Origin: DAIDKA01 sp036267975
GTDB taxonomy: Bacteria; Pseudomonadota; Gammaproteobacteria; Steroidobacterales; Steroidobacteraceae
Length of the DNA stretch: 64,000 nucleotides
Direction of reading: 5' to 3'
Assembly (NCBI GenBank): GCA_036267975.1
Contig: DATAVA010000063.1
Span: forward strand, 11,055-75,054
Below the pieces are notes generated by a model. That model did no database searches. It was not told the DNA's origin and worked only from the letters and a program-made list of their open reading frames with translations. Made by a program: the position numbers and the translations under genes. This document shows positions 41,375-50,385 of this stretch, in pieces. Every line of letters begins with the position of its first letter. Within the stretch, counting starts at the first letter, position 1.

Positions 41375-42230
41375 TCCGCGCATCGCCCCGCGCCGCGCGT
41401 GGCTCACGCTCGCCGCATCACTGCTGGGTCTGCTGGCCGGCTGCTCGGTGGTCGGCGGCCGCAATCCCGCCCCGGCCAAAGCGCCGCGCACGCCGATTGC
41501 GGTTACGTCCCCCGCCACGCCCGGCCCAGCGCCGACGGCCGCGCAGATCGCGGCCATCCCGGATGCCGTACCGCGCTTCGAACCCCGCAGTCGCAACGGC
41601 AATCCGCCCTTCTACGAAGTCCTGGGCCGGCGTTATACCGTACTGGCGAGCGCGAGCGGTTATGTGGAGCGCGGCGTGGCCTCCTGGTACGGGCCGGGTT
41701 TCCATGGCGTGAGCACCTCGATCGGCGAGCCCTACGACATGTACGGTATGACCGCGGCGCATAAGACCTTGCCGATTCCCTGCTACGCGCGCGTCACCAA
41801 TCTCAGCAATGGCCGCTCGGTGGTGGTCCGCATCAATGATCGCGGCCCGTTCATGGCGAATCGGCTGATTGACCTCTCGTACACTGCTGCGGCGAAGCTC
41901 GACATGCTGCGCGGCGGCACCGCGATGGTCGAGGTGCGAGTCGTCACGCCGGATGACCCACAGTCCCAGGCCCTCACGCGCGCCAGCGAAACGCCGCCAC
42001 CGACGCTGTATGTGCAGGCGGGTGCCTTCGCAGTGCCGGCGAATGCCGAGGGATTGCGCCGGCGCCTGCAACAGGCGGGCATGTCGAACGTTCTGGTACT
42101 GCCACCGCTGCCTGGCCATCATCTGTACCGCGTGCGTGTCGGGCCCGTCGCCAGCGTGGCCGATTTTGACGCGCTGGCCACAAGACTTGCGACGCTCGGA
42201 GTTCCCGACGCGCGCCTGGCGCTTGACTGA
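41367..42230 (+). CDS. rlpA: Septal-ring-type lipoprotein RlpA
   Basis: 287 residues from GTG 41367, giving lipobox LLAGC with Cys26; ATG 41346 would lengthen the n-region by seven residues. Double-psi beta-barrel with GVASWYGPGFHGVSTSIGEP, YDMYGMTAAHKTLP and VRINDRGPF, whose Glu and Asp are required for transglycosylase activity. A C-terminal SPOR domain (YVQAGAFAVPANAEGLRRRL) binds denuded glycan. Overlaps mltB by 8 bp. Confidence 0.94.
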   Translation: MNSPRIAPRRAWLTLAASLLGLLAGCSVVGGRNPAPAKAPRTPIAVTSPATPGPAPTAAQIAAIPDAVPRFEPRSRNGNPPFYEVLGRRYTVLASASGYVERGVASWYGPGFHGVSTSIGEPYDMYGMTAAHKTLPIPCYARVTNLSNGRSVVVRINDRGPFMANRLIDLSYTAAAKLDMLRGGTAMVEVRVVTPDDPQSQALTRASETPPPTLYVQAGAFAVPANAEGLRRRLQQAGMSNVLVLPPLPGHHLYRVRVGPVASVADFDALATRLATLGVPDARLALD

Positions 42231-42275
42231 TAAACTTCAGTGCTCATTTCCCACTCTTCATCAGGATCACCGCGG

Positions 42276-43424
42276 ATGATTCGTAGCCTCCTCGCCCGTT
42301 CTCTGGTTGCCCTGTCCGGCCTCGCTGCCGTGGCCACGGTCTTGGCCGCCACGCCGATACCCACGCCGCCCTCGGTACCCGCTCGCGCTTATCTGCTCGA
42401 GGATTACCAGACCAGTCGCGTGCTGGCGTCCGATCACGCGGACGATCGGATGGAGCCAGCCAGCCTCACGAAGCTGATGACCGCTTACATCGTATTCACT
42501 GAACTGCGCAGCGGCCGCCTGAAGCAGTCCGATATGGTCACGATCAGCGAACATGCCTGGCGCTCGGAGGGCTCGCGCACCTTTGTCCAGGTGGGTACGC
42601 AGATCCCGGTGGATATCCTCATCAAGGGCATGATCGTGCAGTCGGGCAACGATGCCACCGTTGCGCTCGCGGAGCGCGTGGCGGGCACCGAAGGCGCCTT
42701 CGTGCAGGTCATGAATGAATACGCCAGGCGCTTGGGGATGGCCCATACGCATTTTGCGAACGCCGATGGCCTGCCCAATCCGAACCACTACACCACGGCG
42801 CGCGATCTGGCCACGCTGGCGCATCACCTCATCTCGGACTTTCCGGATTTCTATCCGCTCTTCAGCCTGCATGAGTTCTCGTGGAACAACATCAAGCAGC
42901 AGAACCGCAACGGCCTCTTGAGCACGGATCCCACCGTGGACGGCCTCAAGACCGGTCACACCGACAGCGCCGGGTACTGCCTGGTCACCTCGTCGCTGCG
43001 CAACGGAATGCGCCTGATTTCGGTGGTACTAGGCTCCGGATCCGTCAAGGAACGCGAACAGGCGAGCGCGACCCTGCTCGGGTATGGCTATTCGTTCTAT
43101 CAGACGGTGAAGGTGAAGGGGCACGGTGATGTCCTGGCCGCGCCGCGCGTGTTCCTGTCGGCCGCAACCACCGCTGCGGTGGGCATCGCGCAGGATGTGT
43201 TCGTGACCGTAGGTCGCGACCAGGCTGCAGCGCTGAAAACCACGACCACCCTCAACCAAAGGCTGATGGCGCCGCTGGCCGCGGGCGCCAAGGTGGGTAC
43301 CTTCACCGTCGCGACCCCCGATGGAGCCGTGGTGGCCACCGTACCCATCGTCACACTCGAGGCGGTCCCCGCCGGTGGACTGTGGACCCGCATGACCGAT
43401 CACATCTCGCTGTGGTTCAAGTAG
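42276..43424 (+). CDS. dacA: D-alanyl-D-alanine carboxypeptidase (PBP5/6 type)
   Basis: 382 residues from ATG 42276 (AGGA upstream). Signal peptide; Ser63-x-x-Lys66 in PASLTKLMTAY, SGN in VQSGNDATVALAE, KTG in GLKTGHTDSAGYC; C-terminal PBP5 domain and an amphipathic membrane anchor (LWTRMTDHISLWFK). Trims pentapeptides. Could be dacC by sequence; position before ybeD supports the dacA role. Confidence 0.95.
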   Translation: MIRSLLARSLVALSGLAAVATVLAATPIPTPPSVPARAYLLEDYQTSRVLASDHADDRMEPASLTKLMTAYIVFTELRSGRLKQSDMVTISEHAWRSEGSRTFVQVGTQIPVDILIKGMIVQSGNDATVALAERVAGTEGAFVQVMNEYARRLGMAHTHFANADGLPNPNHYTTARDLATLAHHLISDFPDFYPLFSLHEFSWNNIKQQNRNGLLSTDPTVDGLKTGHTDSAGYCLVTSSLRNGMRLISVVLGSGSVKEREQASATLLGYGYSFYQTVKVKGHGDVLAAPRVFLSAATTAAVGIAQDVFVTVGRDQAAALKTTTTLNQRLMAPLAAGAKVGTFTVATPDGAVVATVPIVTLEAVPAGGLWTRMTDHISLWFK

Positions 43425-43434
43425 GGCCGTTCAG

Positions 43435-44319
43435 GTGCCGACGCCGCTGCCACTGTGCTACCTGAGTGGGGAATATCTGCCCCTGACGCAGGCGCGCGTT
43501 TCGCCGCTGGATCGCGCCTTCCTGTTCGCCGATGCCGTGTACGAAGTCATGCCGGTGTACGCGCGGCGCCCGTTCCGCTTTGTCGCACATTGCGAGCGGC
43601 TCGCGGCGAGCTTGCGGCAACTGGGCATGGAAGACCCGCACTCGCAGCAGCAGTGGCACGAGATCATTGCCACGCTGATCGAGCGCAATGCCGCCCACAA
43701 CAGCGCGGAGCACTGCTATGTGTACTGGCAGGTCACGCGCGGCGCCGAGTATGGTCGCAACCACACGCCACTGCCGCAGATCGAGCGCACGGTGTTTGCA
43801 TTCTGCGCACCGCTGGTGCTGCCGGACGCGGCGGCGCTGGAACGCGGCGTGAGTTGCGTGACGGCGTTGGACAATCGCTGGGGACGCTGCGATATCAAAT
43901 CGACCGCGTTGCTGGCCAACCTCTTGCTGCGTGAGCAGGCGGCCCAGGCCGGTGCGGCGGAAACCATTCTGCTGCGCGATGGCACCCTCACCGAAGGATC
44001 CGCCTCGGCCGTGCACGTGGTGTTGCACGGGGAGTTGGTGTCGCCGGCGCAGTCCGCGCAGGTGCTGCCGAGCCTGACGCGCGGCGCAGTCGAAAAGATG
44101 GCCGCGCGCGCCGGCATCACGGTGCGGTCCGCACCGATTTCGGAAGCGCAGCTGCGCGCAGCTGACGAAGTGATGCTCGCGGCCGCCACGCGCGAAGTCA
44201 TCGCAGTGACCCGGCTTGACGGCGCCGCCGTCGGCCCCGGCCGGCCGGGGCCGGTGTGGCGTGCCATCCACGCCGGGCTGCAGCAGTACAAGCAAGAGCT
44301 TGCCGCGAGGCCGTGGTGA
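43435..44319 (+). CDS. dat: D-amino-acid aminotransferase (class IV PLP)
   Basis: 294 residues from a GTG. Schiff-base Lys155 in WGRCDIKSTALLANLLLREQ; substrate region RGVSCVTALDNRWGR and LTEGSASAVHVV match D-amino-acid transaminases more than branched-chain ones. Interconverts D-Ala and D-Glu, feeding peptidoglycan precursors, consistent with the position between dacA and ybeD. A 4-amino-4-deoxychorismate lyase is a less likely alternative. Confidence 0.87.
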   Translation: MPTPLPLCYLSGEYLPLTQARVSPLDRAFLFADAVYEVMPVYARRPFRFVAHCERLAASLRQLGMEDPHSQQQWHEIIATLIERNAAHNSAEHCYVYWQVTRGAEYGRNHTPLPQIERTVFAFCAPLVLPDAAALERGVSCVTALDNRWGRCDIKSTALLANLLLREQAAQAGAAETILLRDGTLTEGSASAVHVVLHGELVSPAQSAQVLPSLTRGAVEKMAARAGITVRSAPISEAQLRAADEVMLAAATREVIAVTRLDGAAVGPGRPGPVWRAIHAGLQQYKQELAARPW

Positions 44320-44573
44320 GCGAGCTGCTGCAGTTCCCCACCGACTACCCCATCAAGGTGGTCGGGCGCACCAGTGATACCCTGCGAGCGCGGATTGATG
44401 CGATTTTTGCCGCGCACGTGCCGGACCTGGACGGCTCGCGCACCAGCGAGCGCCTCAGCGGCAACGGCAACTTCCAGTCCATTTCCTACACCGTCCGGGC
44501 GGTCAGCGCCGCCCAGGTGACCGCGCTGGCCACCGATCTGAAAGCCTGTCCCGACGTGCTGATCGTGATCTAG
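44316..44573 (+). CDS. ybeD: YbeD/DUF493 family protein
   Basis: 85 residues from a GTG overlapping dat (GTGA). LLQFPTDYPIKVVGRTSD and GNFQSISYTVRAVSAAQV are the ACT-like DUF493 signature. In many relatives lipB follows directly; here the sulfate cluster intervenes and lipB lies 7.6 kb away on the other strand. Confidence 0.9.
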   Translation: MSELLQFPTDYPIKVVGRTSDTLRARIDAIFAAHVPDLDGSRTSERLSGNGNFQSISYTVRAVSAAQVTALATDLKACPDVLIVI

Positions 44574-44617
44574 GATTGACCGGCTGACGGGCGTTACAAC
44601 CCATTCCATCACCCGCC

Positions 44618-44674
44618 TGTAACCGATTTATAACCGCGTCGTAGCTGACGGGTAAACCTTGGCCGTTCTAGGAT
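44618..44674 (+). promoter_or_regulatory. Promoter of the cysA operon with 11-bp-period direct repeats
   Basis: TGTAACC (44618-44624) and TATAACC (44629-44635) are one helical turn apart, typical of OmpR/PhoB-class binding sites. Seven bases after the box end (44637) comes CTGACG (44645-44650), then 18 bp and TAGGAT (44669-44674), usable as -35 and -10. Exactly the same layout occurs upstream of sbp. The response regulator at 50386-51060 is the obvious candidate ligand. Confidence 0.75.
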
Positions 44675-44715
44675 AGGTCGTTCAGCCTCATGCTGACGCT
44701 ATCTCGCCACGGCCC

Positions 44716-46509
44716 ATGTCAATCACGCTCGATCAGGTCACCAAGCGCTATCAGGGCGCGCCCGTCGTGAACGATGTCTCCATCGATATCGGCGACGGTG
44801 AATTCTTTGTGCTGCTCGGACCCAGCGGCAGCGGCAAGAGCACGCTGCTGCGCGCGATCGCCGGGCTGACGGGCGTCGACCATGGCCGCATCTCCCTGCA
44901 CGGCCGCGACGTCACGCATGTTTCCGCACGGGCACGTGGCGTGGGACTGGTATTCCAGAACTACGCGCTGTTCCGTCACATGACGGTGGCCGACAACATT
45001 GAATTTGCCCTGCGCGTACGACGCATGCGCGCGCGCCAGCGCCGCGAGCGGCGCAAGGAGCTGTTGCGGCTGGTCGCGCTGGAGGGCATGGATGACCGGC
45101 TGCCCTCGCAACTGTCGGGCGGCCAGCAGCAGCGCGTTGCGGTGGCGCGCGCACTGGCGCACAAACCCGAAGTGCTGTTGCTGGACGAGCCGTTCGGCGC
45201 GCTGGATGCCAAGATCCGCGAGGAGCTGCGCCGGACCATCCGCGAAGTGCAGCGCGAACTGGGAATCACCACCATCCTGGTGACCCACGATCAGGAGGAG
45301 GCCTTTGCGCTTGCCGACCGCATCGGCATCATGAACCTCGGCCGGCTGCTGGAGTTGGGGCGTCCGGAGGACCTGTACGCGCGTCCCGCGACCCGCTTCG
45401 TGGCGACTTTCCTCGGTGCAGCCAACCTGGTGCTGGCGCAACACACGGCGCGCGGCATCTGCATCGGCGCGGACCCGGTCATGGCCCTCGGCAGCAGCGC
45501 GGCCAGCGGCGGCCGCGACCACGAAGTGGTGGCGGTGCTGCGGCCCGAGGACATCGAGATCGCGCCGTCCCGCGATCTGCTGCACGCCAGCTTCCTGGGC
45601 CTGGGCACGGTCGAGCAGCAACTCTTCGTCGGTGCGAATGAGCGCCTGCGCGTGCGTTTGAACAATAGCGCCGATGCCGGTCGCGTCGTGACCTCGGCGG
45701 ACAGCAATGCCGCCGAAGCGCTGCTCGAAGTCACGCGCACGCAGCATGACCGGCGCAACTACCCGGTCGCCGCCGGCCAAGCCGTCACGCTGGGCGTGCG
45801 GCGGCTGCATGTGCTGGCGACGCCGCTGTCGAGCTTCACCGCCTGCGCGACCAGCGAGATGCAGGCGCAGGCCATCAGCGAGGAGCCGCTGCTGGTGCAA
45901 CTGGCGACCCGCATGAAGACCCGGGTGGGCACGCGAGTCGAGCCGGCGCTGCAGCAGATCGGCGAGGCGGCAGCGGATGCTCCGGGCACGACCCCCGCGC
46001 CTTTCGCCGGCGTGGCCGTGATCAACACCGATCCCGGTGCCGTGCATACCGTCCAATGGCTGCTGCAGCGGGGCGCCGAAGCGGTGCTGCTGCTGCCGCC
46101 CCGCGCGCCCGCGCCCGCGCGCGTACTCATTCATTGGGTGGACGAATCGGCGCGCCGCGCCACGCTGGCGGTGGCCGCAAGCCTGCTGCGGCACCTCTCC
46201 GCCCAGGCGGTATACGTAGGCATTCTGCCCAATGACGGTGAGGCATCCCGTCCGGATGGCATGCGCGCGTTGCTCGACGCACGCTCCGAAGCGCAGGCCG
46301 TGCATGGCCTGGAAATCCGCACCGAACTGGGCTTCGGTGATGTGGCCGAGGAGTTGACCCGCCGACTCGCCGAGTCGCCCGACCAGCTGCTCATCCTCGG
46401 CGTGTCGGATATCAGCGTGCTGACGCAGCGCTTCGCGACGCTGCTGTCGCGCACGACCAGCGCATTGCTGGTGGTGTGGCAGCCCGGCGATTCGCCGCAG
46501 CAGCCTTAA
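44716..46509 (+). CDS. cysA: Sulfate ABC transporter ATPase CysA with C-terminal USP-like domain
   Basis: 597 residues. The ATPase domain 1-235 has Walker A (GPSGSGKST), Q loop, signature LSGGQQQR, Walker B (LLLDEP) and the His switch (VTHDQ). A TOBE/CysA-type regulatory region follows (about 236-385). CysA normally ends near residue 350-365; here about 200 more residues follow. Within them about 475-597 (ARVLIHWVDESARRATLAVA ... ELGFGDVAEELTRRLAESPD ... LLVVWQPGD) look like a universal stress protein alpha/beta fold. Energises sulfate/thiosulfate uptake with CysT, CysW and Sbp. First gene of an operon that includes a two-component system. The fusion may sense nucleotide or stress state, which is inference. 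Confidence 0.9.
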   Translation: MSITLDQVTKRYQGAPVVNDVSIDIGDGEFFVLLGPSGSGKSTLLRAIAGLTGVDHGRISLHGRDVTHVSARARGVGLVFQNYALFRHMTVADNIEFALRVRRMRARQRRERRKELLRLVALEGMDDRLPSQLSGGQQQRVAVARALAHKPEVLLLDEPFGALDAKIREELRRTIREVQRELGITTILVTHDQEEAFALADRIGIMNLGRLLELGRPEDLYARPATRFVATFLGAANLVLAQHTARGICIGADPVMALGSSAASGGRDHEVVAVLRPEDIEIAPSRDLLHASFLGLGTVEQQLFVGANERLRVRLNNSADAGRVVTSADSNAAEALLEVTRTQHDRRNYPVAAGQAVTLGVRRLHVLATPLSSFTACATSEMQAQAISEEPLLVQLATRMKTRVGTRVEPALQQIGEAAADAPGTTPAPFAGVAVINTDPGAVHTVQWLLQRGAEAVLLLPPRAPAPARVLIHWVDESARRATLAVAASLLRHLSAQAVYVGILPNDGEASRPDGMRALLDARSEAQAVHGLEIRTELGFGDVAEELTRRLAESPDQLLILGVSDISVLTQRFATLLSRTTSALLVVWQPGDSPQQP

Positions 46510-46516
46510 CTCACCC

Positions 46517-47380
46517 GTGGCAACCGCACGCGCAGTCCCCCGCGAGACCTATACGCAACCGAGCGTGCTGCCGGGGTTTGGATTGACCTTCGGCTTCACG
46601 ACCTTCTTCCTGAGCGCCATCGTGCTGCTGCCGCTGGCGGCACTGGTCAGCAAGGCCGGCTCGATGCACTGGGACGAGTTCATCCATACGGTGCTGAGCG
46701 CGCGCGCCCTGGCCTCCTACCGACTCTCCTTCGGCGCCTCCATGGTGGCCGCCAGCATCAATCTGGTGTTCGGGTTCATTCTGGCGTGGACGCTGGTGCG
46801 GTACGATTTCCCCGGGCGCAAGCTGATCGATGCGCTGATTGACCTGCCGTTCGCGCTGCCGACCGCCGTGTCGGGCATCGCGCTCGCCACGGTGTTCGCG
46901 CCGAACGGCTGGCTGGGCCAGTACCTGGCGCTGGCAGGCATCAAGGTGGCCTATACGTGGATCGGCGTCACCATCGCATTGACGCTGATCGGCATGCCGT
47001 TCATGGTGCGCACCGTCCAGCCGGCGCTCGCCGAAGTACAGCGTGAACTGGAGGACGCGGCCGAAATCCTCGGCGCCGGGCGCTTCTACGTGTTCCGGCG
47101 CATCATCCTGCCCACGGTGATCCCGGCCATGCTCACCGGCTTCGCGCTCGCCTTTGCGCGCGGCGTCGGCGAATACGGCTCGGTGATTTTCATCGCTGGC
47201 AATCTGCCCTTCAAGACCGAGATCACACCGCTCCTGATCGTCATCCGCCTCGATGAGTTTGACTACCACGGCGCGGCGGCGCTGGGGTGCGTGATGCTGA
47301 GCATCTCCTTCCTGGGGCTGTGGGCCATCAACTATCTGCAGCACTGGGGACGCCGGCGTTCCATGGCGACGGGGCGTTAG
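46517..47380 (+). CDS. cysT: Sulfate ABC transporter permease CysT
   Basis: 287 residues from a GTG, six membrane helices. LIDLPFALPTAVSGIALATV and the EAA loop VQRELEDAAEILGAGRFYVF are CysT/CysU specific, as is GEYGSVIFIAGNLPFKTEI. Confidence 0.95.
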   Translation: MATARAVPRETYTQPSVLPGFGLTFGFTTFFLSAIVLLPLAALVSKAGSMHWDEFIHTVLSARALASYRLSFGASMVAASINLVFGFILAWTLVRYDFPGRKLIDALIDLPFALPTAVSGIALATVFAPNGWLGQYLALAGIKVAYTWIGVTIALTLIGMPFMVRTVQPALAEVQRELEDAAEILGAGRFYVFRRIILPTVIPAMLTGFALAFARGVGEYGSVIFIAGNLPFKTEITPLLIVIRLDEFDYHGAAALGCVMLSISFLGLWAINYLQHWGRRRSMATGR

Positions 47381-48250
47381 ATGGCGGGCGGGCCTTCACA
47401 GACGGTGCTGGCGGAACTGCGCTCCCGCCCCGGTCATGACTCGCTGCTGGGCACGCTCATGCGCTGGCTGCTGATCGGCATTTCGCTGACCTTCCTGGCC
47501 GCGTTGCTGTTCGCGCCGCTGATCACGGTGTTCGCGACGGCACTGGCCCGCGGCATCCACGCGTATTTGGCCGCCTTTGATGATCCGGACACGATCTCCG
47601 CCATCAAACTGACGTTGATCACTGCCGCGGTCGTCGTCCCCGCCAACACCCTGTTCGGTCTGAGCGCGGCGTGGTGCATTGCCAAGTTTGAATTCAAAGG
47701 CAAGAGTTTCTTCACCACCCTCATCGACCTGCCGATGGCGGTCTCGCCGGTGATTGCCGGCCTGGTGTATGTGCTGCTGTTCGGCCTGCAGGGCTGGTTC
47801 GGGCCGTGGCTGCGGGACCACAACATCAGCATCATCTTCGCACTGCCCGGCATCATCCTCGCGACCATGTTCGTGACCTTCCCGTACGTGGCGCGCGAGC
47901 TGATTCCGCTGATGCAGCAGCTCGGTAACGACGAAGAGGAAGCGGCCATCACGCTGGGCGCCGGCGGCTGGCTCACCTTCTTTCGCGTCACCTTGCCGAA
48001 GGTGCGGTGGGGCCTGATCTACGGCATCATCCTGTGTAACGCCCGCGCCATGGGCGAGTTCGGCGCAGTATCGGTCGTTTCCGGACATATCCGCGGCCTC
48101 ACCAACACGATGCCCCTGCATGTCGAAATCCTCTACAACGAGTACAACACCGTCGGCGCCTTCGCCGTGGCCTCGCTCCTGACCCTGCTGGCGGTCGTGA
48201 CGCTCGTGATCAAGACCCTGGTCGAGCGTCGCGGATACAAGAGCCGCTGA
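47381..48250 (+). CDS. cysW: Sulfate ABC transporter permease CysW
   Basis: 289 residues, six membrane helices, starting directly after the cysT stop. LIDLPMAVSPVIAGLVYVLL, EEEAAITLGAGGWLTFFRVT and MGEFGAVSVVSGHIRGLTNT are CysW hallmarks. Its stop overlaps the start of the kinase gene (TGATG). Confidence 0.95.
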   Translation: MAGGPSQTVLAELRSRPGHDSLLGTLMRWLLIGISLTFLAALLFAPLITVFATALARGIHAYLAAFDDPDTISAIKLTLITAAVVVPANTLFGLSAAWCIAKFEFKGKSFFTTLIDLPMAVSPVIAGLVYVLLFGLQGWFGPWLRDHNISIIFALPGIILATMFVTFPYVARELIPLMQQLGNDEEEAAITLGAGGWLTFFRVTLPKVRWGLIYGIILCNARAMGEFGAVSVVSGHIRGLTNTMPLHVEILYNEYNTVGAFAVASLLTLLAVVTLVIKTLVERRGYKSR

Positions 48251-50370
48251 TGCAACCCATCCTCGCACGAGTGCGACAACTGCTCGAGCAGCTGCGAATC
48301 GACCCGGCGACCACGCGGTTGCGCTGGTGGCTGGCGGGCAGTGAAGTCGTCATCGTGCTGATGGTTGCTGGCGGCCTGTCGTTGTATGCGGGCGATCGGC
48401 TGCGCCAGGTGGCCGACAGCCAGGGCACGGCGCGGGTACAGCTGGGCGGGGCCATGGCGCGCGAGACCCTGCGGCGCATGCAGGAGGACGCACTGACCTC
48501 GGCGCGCAGCATCGGTGATGACCCCGCGGTGCAGGCCGCGCTGCAGCCCACCGCGGGCCGGGACCTGCCGATGGTGCTGCGCCGGCTGTGCCCGGTCGAC
48601 ACCGCCGATGCCTGCGCCGTGTTCGATGGTGCACGCATCCTGTCGCAGGCGGGCGTGAGCGTACCGTGGACGGAAGTCTTTCTCAGTGTCGGCAAGCAGG
48701 GGCATATGTACCTGGCTGCGCCGCTTTCCAGCCCCACGCCCGTGTTCGGTGCCACGGCGCCGGTGGCGACTCACCAGGGCCTGAACATCTTCGTGGTGCG
48801 CCGCCTCGATGCGCAGCTGGCGGCTAATCTCAGTCGTGCCGCCGGACTGTCGATCCGTCTCATCAGCTACCGCGCGTTCAACGCAGCGCCGGTCGATGCC
48901 CTCACGAGCCTGCACAGCGCCGGCCTTGCCGATGGCCGCTACGCCGTGGCCCACATCCAGAAGCTCGATCTTTATGCGGCGAGCTTCCCGCTGTTCACCA
49001 ATACCGGCGAGGTGATCGCCCTGATCGAGGCGCGCCTGCCGGCGGCGCAGATCGACAGCGAGATCCGCTCGCTCATCCATCGGCTGCTGGTGACGGCACT
49101 GGTGCTGGCGCTGCTGGGCGTACTGGCCGGCGCGGTGCTCGGCCAGTTTGTCGCCGGACCGGTGCAGGACCTGACTGCGGCGGCCGTGCGCCTGGGGCAA
49201 GGCGACTTCTCGACCTCGATCCCGGTCGGCGGGACCGCCGAAGTCAGCGCGCTGGCGCGCACCATGGAGGACATGCGGCGCAACCTGGTGAACCTCACCG
49301 GCACGCTGCGCCGGCGCGAAGCCGAAGCGCAAGGCGTACTGGCCGGCATCGTCGAAGGCGTATTCGCGGTGGATCGAGACCGCAACATCCGCTACCTCAA
49401 TCCGCAGGCCGCGAAACTGCTCGGCGTGGATCCGCAGGCGGCGGTCGGCCGCTTCTGCGGCGACCTGCTGAAACCGCAGGGTCCCAATGGCGTTCGTCCC
49501 TGCGAGACCGACTGCCCGATCGTGCGCGCGCGCACGGCGGGCACGGCGCAGGCGCTGGAACGCCTCGGCCTCAATGACGCCGCGCCGCGCACCACCATCA
49601 TCACGAGCTCCGGCATGGTCGAGGGGTTGCAGGTACAGGTGCTGCGCGATGAGACCGAACTGGAAGCCGTGCGCCGCGCCCGCGACAGCGTGCTCGCCAA
49701 CATTTCACATGAATTTCGTACCCCGCTCGCCGCGCAGCTGGCCTCGATCGAGCTGCTGCGCGATGGCCTGCAGACGATGACACCGGAGGCGCGCGAGAAA
49801 CTGGTCGTTTCGCTGGAGCGCGGCTCACTGCGTCTGACTCGCCTGATCGACAACCTGCTGGAGAGCGTGCGGATCGAATCCGGACAACTGAGCATCCGCC
49901 AGCAAGGTGTCTCACTGGCCGAAGTCGTCCTGGACGCGCACGCGCTCGTTGAATCGCTGCTGCGGCAGCGCCAGCAGGTAATGGAGGTGCAGCTGCCCGA
50001 AGACCTGCCGCTGGTGCGCGGCGACAAGACGCGGCTGACCCAGGTCTTCGTCAATCTCATCGCCAACGCCAACAAGTTCGCGCCGGACGATTCCGTGCTG
50101 CGCATCGGCGCCGTCGCGCACGCCAATCAGGTCGAGGCCTGGGTCGAAGACGAGGGCCCCGGAGTACCCGCAGGCGATGTCGGCACGGTATTCGAACGTT
50201 TCCGGCGCGGCGCGGATGATGAACCGGAGCCGGGCGGCCTGGGCTTGGGGTTATGGATCGTCAAATCGGTGGTGGAGCGTCACGGCGGAACCATCGTCGT
50301 GCAACGCACGGCCGCGCAGCACACCCGTTTCAGTTTTACACTGCCGATCCAGCCCGGCAGCGCCCCTTGA
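48250..50370 (+). CDS. Sensor histidine kinase of the sulfate cluster (HAMP-PAS)
   Basis: 706 residues. TM1 about 27-47, a large periplasmic sensor (about 50-275, cache-like, with MVLRRLCPVDTADACAVFDG and SAAGLSIRLIS), TM2 about 279-300, HAMP, a PAS domain (ILAGIVEGVFAVDRDRNIRY, LNPQAAKLLG) containing CGD and CETDCPI cysteines. Then HisKA with His487 (NISHEFRTPL) and HATPase (VNLIANANKF, VEDEGPGVPAG, GGLGLGLWIVKS). Translationally coupled to cysW, so it is part of the importer operon. The paired cysteines in the PAS region might sense redox or sulfur status; inference only. Confidence 0.92.
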   Translation: MQPILARVRQLLEQLRIDPATTRLRWWLAGSEVVIVLMVAGGLSLYAGDRLRQVADSQGTARVQLGGAMARETLRRMQEDALTSARSIGDDPAVQAALQPTAGRDLPMVLRRLCPVDTADACAVFDGARILSQAGVSVPWTEVFLSVGKQGHMYLAAPLSSPTPVFGATAPVATHQGLNIFVVRRLDAQLAANLSRAAGLSIRLISYRAFNAAPVDALTSLHSAGLADGRYAVAHIQKLDLYAASFPLFTNTGEVIALIEARLPAAQIDSEIRSLIHRLLVTALVLALLGVLAGAVLGQFVAGPVQDLTAAAVRLGQGDFSTSIPVGGTAEVSALARTMEDMRRNLVNLTGTLRRREAEAQGVLAGIVEGVFAVDRDRNIRYLNPQAAKLLGVDPQAAVGRFCGDLLKPQGPNGVRPCETDCPIVRARTAGTAQALERLGLNDAAPRTTIITSSGMVEGLQVQVLRDETELEAVRRARDSVLANISHEFRTPLAAQLASIELLRDGLQTMTPEAREKLVVSLERGSLRLTRLIDNLLESVRIESGQLSIRQQGVSLAEVVLDAHALVESLLRQRQQVMEVQLPEDLPLVRGDKTRLTQVFVNLIANANKFAPDDSVLRIGAVAHANQVEAWVEDEGPGVPAGDVGTVFERFRRGADDEPEPGGLGLGLWIVKSVVERHGGTIVVQRTAAQHTRFSFTLPIQPGSAP

Positions 50371-50385
50371 GTTGAGAGACGCGCA

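Noticed and set aside
44719..46305. 528-codon frame antisense to cysA
   Set aside because: Opposite a complete ABC ATPase; His/Gln/Arg-rich shadow.
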